A stretch of 5,181 bases of DNA from Bryobacterales bacterium (GTDB lineage: Bacteria > Acidobacteriota > Terriglobia > Bryobacterales > Bryobacteraceae), in the NCBI GenBank assembly GCA_003164075.1, contig PLRZ01000699.1, positions 25,170 to 30,350 of the forward strand, given 5' to 3'. Below are positions 1 through 4,862 of the stretch, piece after piece. A model generated the notes under the pieces. That model saw only the letters and a program-made list of their open reading frames with translations, made no database searches and was not told the origin of the DNA. Position 1 is the stretch's first letter; the number at the start of each line of letters is the position of its first letter. The position numbers were made by a program, and so were the translations under genes.

Positions 1-147
1 GGAGCCGGCGGTCTTGCCGATCACTCCGAAACCGGGGCCGAGCACGGTATTCGAAGGAAGGCCGGCAGCTTGTGACGGGCACGACTGCAAGTTAACGTGT
101 AGCGACGGTTTGGTGGCTATGCGGCGTAGCGCTCGCCCTCGATCGCT
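1..147 (-). pseudogene. Possible 3' remnant of a TonB-dependent receptor-like gene, running off the left edge
   Basis: A minus-strand frame is open from a TAG at 148-150 to the window edge. Its last residues include NLPSNT-like and GFGVIG-like patterns: about LHVNLQ, then GLPSNTVLGPGFGVIGKTAGS at the edge. This resembles the conserved end of acidobacterial carboxypeptidase-regulatory-like TonB receptors, which typically read NHxNF...LP-N-T...FGxI-S-A--R before the final beta-strand. Only about 35 residues look family-like and there is no start codon or receptor body upstream, so if real it is a 5'-deleted fragment. The recognition is from memory of the family pattern on a very short stretch. 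The plus-strand frames here are also open, so this may be chance. Confidence 0.22.
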
Positions 148-173
148 CTACCCTGCGCGACTTGCGTGACCTG

Positions 174-563
174 TCAAACTCCCGGGATGTCGCCCCGGAA
201 ATCGTAGAACACACGGATGAGGTTACCATCCAGGTCGGCGGCCGTAAACTCGCGCAGCTTCCACGGCTTGTCCTCGGGTTCGGAGACGATCTTCGCTTGG
301 GCAGCCTTCCACTGCTCGCAGAGGTCGTCCACTTCGGCCTTGCTATCGAGATTGAGCCAGAAGAGGATGGGGCCTGTATTGCCGTGGGACTCCCGGAAGG
401 CGCGATTCGTGATAAACAGTCTGCAACGGCCCTTTGAGATGCCTGCAATGCCGCCTTTGTCGTCCCCCCAGTCGAGAGTGAAGCCCAGGTTATTGACATA
501 GTACGCTGCGGCCTTGTCGACGTTGGCCGCGGGGATTTCCGGGACAGGAACAGGGAACGTCAT
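174..563 (-). CDS. VOC-superfamily protein (glyoxalase/bleomycin-resistance type)
   Basis: This 129-aa protein is the usual length for a single-chain VOC protein, made of two beta-alpha-beta-beta-beta modules that normally dimerise. The N-terminal module has the typical helix and strand PAANVDKAAAYYVNNLGF (residues 11-28). The C-terminal module carries the hallmark of the bleomycin-resistance-like branch, W101-x2-REF followed by AADLDGNLIRVFYDF (109-122). A full set of metal ligands is not evident, which fits the ligand-binding rather than the metalloenzyme branch; the substrate cannot be read from sequence. It is cytoplasmic, with no signal peptide. The ATG at 563-561 is chosen because the family begins just before the first beta-strand (PVPEIP). 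No strong Shine-Dalgarno precedes it, and a possible extended -10 lies so close that the leader would be only a few bases. It is divergent from the toxin-antitoxin pair, with a palindromic repeat between. A role in bleomycin resistance should not be assumed. Confidence 0.9.
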   Translation of the reverse strand: MTFPVPVPEIPAANVDKAAAYYVNNLGFTLDWGDDKGGIAGISKGRCRLFITNRAFRESHGNTGPILFWLNLDSKAEVDDLCEQWKAAQAKIVSEPEDKPWKLREFTAADLDGNLIRVFYDFRGDIPGV

Positions 564-574
564 GGGTTTGGCTC

Positions 575-583
575 ATCATAGCA
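575..583 (-). promoter_or_regulatory. Possible extended -10 for the VOC gene
   Basis: On the minus strand the sequence reads TGC-TATGAT, an extended -10 with five of six bases matching TATAAT. No convincing -35 is seen 16-18 bases upstream, where the end of the palindromic repeat lies. Transcription would begin about 5 bases before the ATG, making the message almost leaderless, which agrees with the absence of a clear ribosome binding site. Confidence 0.3.
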
Positions 584-598
584 CGAGGGTGCGGCTGA

Positions 599-684
599 AG
601 ACTCAGAACTCCTGATGTCGTGGAATTTGCAATGAGCCCGCAGCCAGGCAGGAATTGCGGGGCGAGATCAGGAGGTCTGAGACT
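599..684. repeat. Short palindromic (MITE-like) repeat, copy 1
   Basis: The ends form an inverted repeat: 600-620 pairs with 663-683 at 18 of 21 positions (GACTCAGAACTCCTGATGTCG against the complement of the right end). The left 40 bases (602-641) are identical to 2694-2733 in copy 2. The right part (647-680) matches 2874-2907 at 29 of 34 positions. Copy 1 therefore looks like copy 2 with its middle of about 130 bases missing. The 5-base word AGACT occurs at both outer edges (599-603 and 680-684) and could be a target duplication, though it overlaps the inverted repeat. It encodes no protein. It sits between the divergent VOC and toxin-antitoxin genes, where it could act as a hairpin or transcription barrier. 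Confidence 0.82.
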
Positions 685-745
685 GGCTCCCCGGGAAACC
701 CGGTAACCAACGGCCTCTCCGCATTTTCTTTTGGCCCCGGCAGGT

Positions 746-780
746 CTATGGCATAGTCTCATGCCACAATACTGTGGCAT
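746..780. promoter_or_regulatory. Dyad operator of the toxin-antitoxin operon
   Basis: A perfect 8-base inverted repeat, ATGCCACA (761-768) and TGTGGCAT (773-780), is separated by 4 bases. A related half-site TATGGCAT at 747-754 lies within the odd-length palindrome CTATGGCATAG (746-756). Three half-sites of the form TRTGGCAT thus lie directly before the antitoxin gene. Ribbon-helix-helix antitoxins normally bind such repeated half-sites co-operatively, alone or with their toxin, to repress their own operon. The repeats are directly visible; the binding protein is inferred. Confidence 0.62.
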
Positions 781-783
781 AAT
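775..783 (+). promoter_or_regulatory. Extended -10 promoter of the toxin-antitoxin operon
   Basis: TGG-CATAAT matches an extended -10 (TGN followed by five of six bases of TATAAT). It overlaps the right half-site of the operator, so a bound repressor would block RNA polymerase. No good -35 is seen at the normal distance, as is common with extended -10 promoters. Transcription would start near 790, giving a leader of about 14 bases containing the AGGAG at 795-799. Confidence 0.45.
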
Positions 784-803
784 GAAGGGCAGGCAGGAGC
801 CTT

Positions 804-1061
804 ATGAAGAACTTCCACGTGCCTCTCCCGGAAGAGACTTATGCTCATCTTAGAAGTGCGGCTGCGCGCTCCAAAGTACCCGCAACGGCTCTTGCGCGGG
901 AGGCCATCGATTTCTGGTTGCGGCAGCAAATGCGTAAAGCCCGCCACGATGCGATCGCTGCTTTCGCAGTGGACGCCGCGGGTACATCTCTCGACCTCGA
1001 CGATGATCTGGAGGCCGCGAGCATCGAGCACTTGGTTAGGACCCCTAAGGCGGCGAAGTGA
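804..1061 (+). CDS. Ribbon-helix-helix antitoxin, MazE/PemI-like
   Basis: An 85-aa protein that should bind DNA at the upstream dyad and neutralise the toxin encoded next to it. Residues 1-45 fit a ribbon-helix-helix fold: the strand KNFHVPLPEETYAHL, a first helix with a turn (AAARSKVPATAL), then a second helix (REAIDFWLRQQMRKA). The acidic C-terminal part (TSLDLDDDLEAASIEHLV, about 61-78) is typical of the toxin-binding tail of MazE-type antitoxins. The ATG at 804 is preceded by AGGAG (795-799) at a rather short 4-base spacing. The stop overlaps the toxin start in GTGA, giving translational coupling with the antitoxin made first. It is probably autorepressed. The length and pairing are normal, and no defect is seen. 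Confidence 0.88.
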   Translation: MKNFHVPLPEETYAHLRSAAARSKVPATALAREAIDFWLRQQMRKARHDAIAAFAVDAAGTSLDLDDDLEAASIEHLVRTPKAAK

Positions 1062-1405
1062 AGAGAGGCGAGGTCCATTGGGCGGATCTGGTGCCGCGAT
1101 CAGGTTCCGAGCAAACTGGACGCCGTCCCGTGATCGTCATCTCTCACGATGGCTTCAATCAAACTCCGGGCTGGAAATCGATTATCGTAGCCCCGATTTC
1201 AACCTCCGCATCTCAGGGTAGGCGAGGGCCCACGGTCGTCGAAATTCCGGCCGGTGCCGGCGGTCTTCCGAAGGAAAGCTTTGCCGTGTGTCACCAAGTG
1301 ACGACATTGGATCGCGCAAAGCTCACCAAACGGATTGGAACATTGCCGGCTGAGGTCTTGAGACAAGTGGAGTTGGGGCTAAAGGCCGCGCTGGATCTGG
1401 ACTAA
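1058..1405 (+). CDS. MazF/PemK-family endoribonuclease toxin
   Basis: A 115-aa toxin of the PemK/MazF fold, expected to cut single-stranded mRNA at short sequence motifs in the cytoplasm and be held inactive by the adjacent antitoxin. The family landmarks appear in order: RGEVHWADL (3-11), the GSEQTGRRPVIVIS segment (16-29), SIIVAPIST (41-49), TVVEIPAG and the ESFAVCHQVTTLD segment (about 73-85), and RIGTL near the end. The catalytic pair of MazF enzymes corresponds here to R23 and to S48 or T49; both positions are present, so the toxin appears intact. The start is GTG at 1058-1060, overlapping the antitoxin TGA by 4 bases (GTGA), with AAGG at 1047-1050 as a weak ribosome site. The cleavage specificity cannot be read from sequence. 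Confidence 0.93.
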   Translation: MKRGEVHWADLVPRSGSEQTGRRPVIVISHDGFNQTPGWKSIIVAPISTSASQGRRGPTVVEIPAGAGGLPKESFAVCHQVTTLDRAKLTKRIGTLPAEVLRQVELGLKAALDLD

Positions 1406-1414
1406 ACTTGGAAG

Positions 1415-1436
1415 CCCGTCAGTTGTCAGTGACGGG
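1415..1436. terminator. Hairpin between convergent genes, possible terminator
   Basis: A perfect 7-bp stem, CCCGTCA (1415-1421) and TGACGGG (1430-1436), encloses an 8-base loop starting 10 bases after the toxin stop codon. No U-run follows on either strand, so it is not a canonical intrinsic terminator. Its place between the plus-strand toxin and the minus-strand metalloprotease fits a role in ending or protecting transcripts. Confidence 0.35.
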
Positions 1437-1591
1437 ATAAAACACCCGCACTATTGCCGGTTTTGGCGACCCACTGCAAACCTTCGCCGCCTGGACTTCG
1501 TCTGGTTTTGAAAGCTGAACGCAAAGGCGGTACGATCACGCACAGCGTGGCAACTCGGACCCGATGCTCTGCTGCCGGCGTTCGCCTCCGT
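1437..1591. other. Unassigned convergent intergenic segment
   Basis: This stretch lies between the toxin hairpin and the stop codon of the metalloprotease. A minus-strand frame stays open through it (to 1426), but its translation shows neither TPR periodicity nor a motif I recognise. It could be lost coding sequence of the metalloprotease tail shifted out of frame, the edge of a mobile element, or simple spacer. I cannot assign it. Confidence 0.4.
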
Positions 1592-2638
1592 TCACCTCGG
1601 AAGATTCTCGCCGATTCCGGTTCTTGCCTCGGGACGAAGTGGGTAATCGCAGGCCAGTTGCCGGTATTCTTCACGTGCTTGCTCCCCCCGGCCAAGATAA
1701 TTTCCGAGCATCTCCGCTAACGCGAGGCGTGCGTCGAAGTCTGCCTCCCGTTCCACGCCGATCGGCTGTGCAGTGGGTGGTAGGGGGCTATCGAGAGCCC
1801 GAGCATTCGCTTGGCCCGCTTCGAGGTAGCCTGTCAGATCCCATTCCACTTGGGCTACCGATTTACCGTATACCATACCAAACGCATCCGCTGTGCCAGC
1901 GCTTTGAAGGGCCAAAAGCAGGCCTTGAAAATGCCCTGCGTACCTTGGATCCAGAACCAGCATATGTGCCAGAAGCCAGCTTTGTGCGTATGCTGGGTCC
2001 ACAGAAGCAGCGCCAGTAAAAACCGGAGAATGCGCGCTTGCGGAGACTAGTTCCGTTAGGCCAATCCAGCTATCGCGTCGCAATGACAGCACCCTGCAGG
2101 GTATGAACCGGCCTACTATCATATGCGGCTCCGATTGCGCGCCTTCGACGTTGGAGTAAAGTTCCGCCAACCCTTCGTTTAGCCACGCTGGGAGCCGGAG
2201 ACCGCTTTGTGCCATGACGAGGTGACCGTATTCATGCGCTGCCGTGTGAGTCTCAGTGGACGGGCCATCCAACACGATGAAATCGCGCCGGGGTCCGGGC
2301 AGAAAGAACCCAGTAGAGCGGCTGATCGGCGCGTAGGCCTGAAACTCGTCATGGGACCGGAACGCGATGATACAGACAGGTTTCCGCCGCGAAACCTTCC
2401 CGGCTATGACCGGCTGCACGACCGTCCGAAGGTGTTCGAAACGGCTGATCAGACTGCGTCCCGCGTCTTCACCCGCAGTTGTGTACAGTTCGAAATTGGC
2501 CGTAGACACTTTAAGCCAGGCGTCCTTTTCGCCATCCGCCGCACTGTGGGGCGGCTGTGCCGCGGCACACCAGGCCGCGCTGGACAAACAAGCAATAGCA
2601 GCAAGTGTGGAGCCCTCTTTTTGGAACATACCTCTCAT
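1592..2638 (-). CDS. Secreted gluzincin-like zinc metalloprotease with short TPR-like tail
   Basis: A 348-aa protein with an N-terminal export signal: a hydrophobic stretch TLAAIACLSSAAWCAAA (about 11-27) after a short basic start, with likely cleavage after AAA. A conserved WLKVSTANFELYT segment (41-53) precedes the protease part. The zinc site is HEYGH (135-139) with E136 as catalytic base, followed by WLNEGLAEL (152-160), in which E155 is the probable third ligand, as in gluzincins of the peptidase-MA/DUF1570 type. The AQSWLLAHML helix (218-227) and YGKSVAQVEWDLTGYL (257-271) are also typical of the acidobacterial family. One TPR-like helical pair follows (about 302-340) and the protein then stops. 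Relatives, from memory, usually carry a longer TPR tail, so a truncation is suspected. The ATG at 2638-2636 is used; an internal ATG at codon 4 also leaves an intact signal peptide. The substrate is unknown. Confidence 0.85.
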   Translation of the reverse strand: MRGMFQKEGSTLAAIACLSSAAWCAAAQPPHSAADGEKDAWLKVSTANFELYTTAGEDAGRSLISRFEHLRTVVQPVIAGKVSRRKPVCIIAFRSHDEFQAYAPISRSTGFFLPGPRRDFIVLDGPSTETHTAAHEYGHLVMAQSGLRLPAWLNEGLAELYSNVEGAQSEPHMIVGRFIPCRVLSLRRDSWIGLTELVSASAHSPVFTGAASVDPAYAQSWLLAHMLVLDPRYAGHFQGLLLALQSAGTADAFGMVYGKSVAQVEWDLTGYLEAGQANARALDSPLPPTAQPIGVEREADFDARLALAEMLGNYLGRGEQAREEYRQLACDYPLRPEARTGIGENLPR

Positions 2639-2693
2639 CGGAATTTGTCATCCCATCCGCGGCGGTTCCCGCTCGTCCGCCGCCGCTCGCACG

Positions 2694-2908
2694 CTCAGAA
2701 CTCCTGATGTCGTGGAATTTGCAATGAGCCCGCGGGTGGGGCAGGCGGTTCCTTCGCTCGATCCTGTTCGAGCAGTGGGCCTCATTCAGCGCGGGCGGGC
2801 GGGCGGCACCGCGTGCCCCACCTGCGAAGCTCTCGCCATCGAAAGGAATGGCTCAGCCCATTTTCCCCGCCAAGGCAGAAATTGCGGGGTGACATCGGGA
2901 GTTCTGAC
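2694..2908. repeat. Palindromic (MITE-like) repeat, copy 2, with nested hairpins
   Basis: The outer ends form an inverted repeat: 2694-2712 (CTCAGAACTCCTGATGTCG) matches the complement of 2890-2908 at 16 of 19 positions. A second nested inverted repeat pairs 2734-2752 with 2805-2823, also 16 of 19. A third, GCTCGA/TCGAGC, lies at 2756-2761 and 2768-2773 with a 6-base loop. A tandem GGGC run sits at 2793-2804. The first 40 bases are identical to copy 1 at 602-641. No credible protein is encoded. The element lies 56 bp upstream of the metalloprotease start and 67 bp beyond the stop of the kinase gene, both on the minus strand, so it could separate their transcripts or influence metalloprotease expression. 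A duplicated target site is not evident. Confidence 0.82.
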
Positions 2909-2975
2909 AGTGTCGGCGTATGCGGCAAGAGGCAGAGCGGACGGGACAGTTGCCGCGTCATCACGCCGGACCGGA

Positions 2976-4523
2976 CTACGCCGCGGCCTCGACGGCGGCG
3001 TTAACCACGGCCGTTGGGTAGTGAGCGACAAAACGTGTGCCGTGGAGTGGGCTGGACTCGAACCGGACTGTACCACCCAGGTACCGTTCCGTCAGGAGTC
3101 TCATGCTATAAGTACCCAGTATCCGGCCGCCGCCTCTGGCCGAGAGCGGGCCTTGGAAGATTTGACGTTGCGCCGCCCGCGGGATAACCCCCGGGTTGTG
3201 CACGCAGAACTCGATCCCGCCTTGGGTTGCCTCGCAGCCGATAGTAACAGTTCCGCCAGGTTCGGTAGCCACGAGCGCGTTCTCGAGCATCCTGCCAAGT
3301 ACGCCCGAGAGGATCGCAGGGTCGGTCTCCATCTGGAGATCGTCGGAAAGCGGATCGATGAGAATCGTGCGTTCCTTGGACTCCGAGCGTTCCCGGTACT
3401 GGGCCGCGGCCGTCTGGACCAGTTTGAGAGCTCCAACCGCCTCGGGCGTAACCGACAGTTGGCCGGCCTCGGCTTGCAGTAGTTGTCGCTGGTTCTGAAT
3501 CTCCGAGAGCAGTTCGGCCGCGCACTGCTCCACCATGCCGGCAAGTTCAGCGTTAGTCCCGTCCCCCAATTGGTCTCGGAGCAGAGCAGCGCACCCCTTC
3601 AGCCCGCTGCCGATGTTCAGGATGTCATGGAAGAACAACCTCTCGTTTGCCTGCCGCCGCCGCTCCTGGCTAAAGTCAGCCAGCGTGCACACAACGAATC
3701 CTTCGCGGTCCTTGACAGGCAATGTAGTCGCCATGAGCTCGCAGGTCTCTTCCACGCCGTTCACGGACCGTACCATACGGAAGTCCCAGTTGGTGGCGTC
3801 TACCCGGGGTCCATCAAAGACCGCCCTCACGGCGCCGCAAGTCTGGCAGAACCAGATCGTCCCACTGCCTTCCGGCGATTGCGTGGTGTGCACGCTATGA
3901 AATGCCTCGCCCAGCCGTAAACCCAACGCCGCCGGCAGGCTCGCAACGCCCGCCAGGCTCAGCGCGGCGCGGTTGCAGAAAACGATTTCCCGGTTCTCAT
4001 TCAGTACGGCCATGAACGCACTCGATGCGTCCAGCACTTCTCTCAGCAACCCGGACTCGAAAATGCGAACCTGCGCTGCTATCTCCTGCGGCGACGACCG
4101 CTTCGCACAGGTTAAGCAGTTGCCGCCTCCAGCCGGCCCTGCACCTGGCTGCGGCTTCGGGAGCGAGGCGCCCTCCAGCGCCTTCCGGACAGCGTCGACC
4201 AGGTCCTCCTCATCGAGACTCACGAGGCAGCCGTCTGCCATGCCATGCAACTCCGCCGGAACGTCCACCGAAGAGGTGTAGATCACCGGCAGGTCCCAAC
4301 GGGTCTTTACCTCCCGGCAAACTTCCGAACCATGCATGTCCGGCAGGTTGACGTCCAGCAGAACGATGTCGGGGCGCTCCGTTTCAATGGACCGGAGCGC
4401 TGCTCTCCCGGTGTCGGCTTGGGACACGAGGAAGCCGGCCTCAAGCAGGTACTGCGTCTTGAGGTAGCGAAGTGGTTCGCAGTCGTCCACCACCAGTACA
4501 CGAGATTCAAGGTTCGCGCTCAT
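2976..4523 (-). CDS. Hybrid sensor kinase: receiver, PAS-like Cys-motif region, histidine kinase
   Basis: A 515-aa cytoplasmic protein with no membrane segments. Residues 7-117 are a receiver domain with the acidic pair D13/D14, phosphoacceptor D57 (LLDVNLPD) and T83; the usual conserved lysine before the last helix is replaced (GCLVSLDEED, S102). A Pro/Gly linker (122-134) leads to CLTC (136-139). Residues 155-290 resemble a PAS-like sensor of a kinase family marked by GEA...FCxxCGAV; C226 and C229 are kept. FFHDILN supplies the phosphoacceptor H299. The ATPase domain has N415 (MLENAL), VHNPGVIP (441-448), QIFQ and LGTYSMRLLTERYLGGTV (469-486). This order, receiver before kinase, suggests that an upstream kinase controls its activity. 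The output partner is not encoded in this window. The ATG at 4523 has an excellent AAGGAGGG site. The ligand sensed is unknown. Confidence 0.93.
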   Translation of the reverse strand: MSANLESRVLVVDDCEPLRYLKTQYLLEAGFLVSQADTGRAALRSIETERPDIVLLDVNLPDMHGSEVCREVKTRWDLPVIYTSSVDVPAELHGMADGCLVSLDEEDLVDAVRKALEGASLPKPQPGAGPAGGGNCLTCAKRSSPQEIAAQVRIFESGLLREVLDASSAFMAVLNENREIVFCNRAALSLAGVASLPAALGLRLGEAFHSVHTTQSPEGSGTIWFCQTCGAVRAVFDGPRVDATNWDFRMVRSVNGVEETCELMATTLPVKDREGFVVCTLADFSQERRRQANERLFFHDILNIGSGLKGCAALLRDQLGDGTNAELAGMVEQCAAELLSEIQNQRQLLQAEAGQLSVTPEAVGALKLVQTAAAQYRERSESKERTILIDPLSDDLQMETDPAILSGVLGRMLENALVATEPGGTVTIGCEATQGGIEFCVHNPGVIPRAAQRQIFQGPLSARGGGRILGTYSMRLLTERYLGGTVRFESSPLHGTRFVAHYPTAVVNAAVEAAA

Positions 4524-4529
4524 AAGTTT

Positions 4530-4537
4530 CCCTCCTT
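4530..4537 (-). promoter_or_regulatory. Strong Shine-Dalgarno of the hybrid kinase
   Basis: AAGGAGGG on the minus strand lies 6 bases before the ATG at 4523. It matches the consensus almost perfectly and fixes the start codon. It is by far the best ribosome site in the window. Confidence 0.85.
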
Positions 4538-4673
4538 AACCGCCAAATAAGAGAATGGGCTGGATGCGTTCCATACCGCCCCACCGCCGCAGGGCAGTTT
4601 TCACAACGGCAAGCCGCCCCACAGACTGAACCCATCCGGATCCACCGGCTTCCACACGAAGCAAGTGGGCATT

Positions 4674-4862
4674 TCAGGCCGTCCGCACGTCTACCCAAGC
4701 CCGGGATCCGCGGCCGAGGGCGGCCCCCAACTGAAGCTGACATGTCGGGCAGAGCAACAGGTGTGCCACCAGCATATCGAAGCGCTCCTTATCGATTAGT
4801 CCCGCTCGATACTGGGTCAGTGTCTTGCCGGATATATGACGCCGCGGCAGAAACTCAAACAT
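4674..4862 (-). CDS. Small protein with HxxxCxxC zinc-binding-like motif
   Basis: A 62-aa protein containing H34-LLL-C38-PT-C41, the HxxxCxxC pattern found in anti-sigma-factor zinc domains (ZAS/zf-HC2) and in small acidobacterial proteins of unknown role. The region before it (SGKTLTQYRAGLIDKERFDML, about 11-31) looks helical and resembles the part preceding the motif in those domains. No transmembrane segment follows, unlike a membrane anti-sigma factor, and no sigma-factor gene is in the window. The ATG at 4862 is the only usual start in the frame, which stays open upstream to a stop at 4941-4943, and it lacks a clear ribosome site. The gene is on the same strand as the hybrid kinase and ends 150 bases before it, so co-transcription is possible. 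A role in the kinase's signalling is only a guess. Confidence 0.6.
   Translation of the reverse strand: MFEFLPRRHISGKTLTQYRAGLIDKERFDMLVAHLLLCPTCQLQLGAALGRGSRAWVDVRTA

Noticed and set aside
691..703. Hairpin CCGGG-AAA-CCCGG as a terminator
   Set aside because: The stem is only 5 bp, no U-run follows on either strand, and it lies between two divergent genes, where a terminator is not expected.
4..1267. Twelve-base word GCCGGCGGTCTT shared by 4-15 and 1256-1267
   Set aside because: A 12-base match is expected by chance about once in a GC-rich window of this size, and the flanks do not align well.
2793..2806. Possible G-quadruplex GGGCGGGCGGGCGG
   Set aside because: It has only three GGG runs and a final GG, so a stable three-tier quadruplex is not supported; it is reported as part of the repeat instead.
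2922..2956. Inverted repeat GCGGCAA/TTGCCGC just beyond the kinase stop
   Set aside because: The 7-bp stem has a 21-base loop and no U-run on the minus strand; too weak to call a terminator.
2367..3482. Long plus-strand open frame of 371 codons
   Set aside because: It runs antisense across the start of the metalloprotease, through the palindromic repeat and into the kinase ATPase domain. The opposite strand has clear family motifs throughout, while this frame shows none. It is a by-product of high GC.
4507..4743. Cysteine-rich minus-strand frame (CPLASC, CGAACRCENC) overlapping the small HxxxCxxC gene and the kinase start
   Set aside because: Considered as a frameshifted extension of the small zinc-motif protein. 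The cysteines do not match a known spacing, no slippery site is obvious, and the frame runs over the kinase ribosome site.
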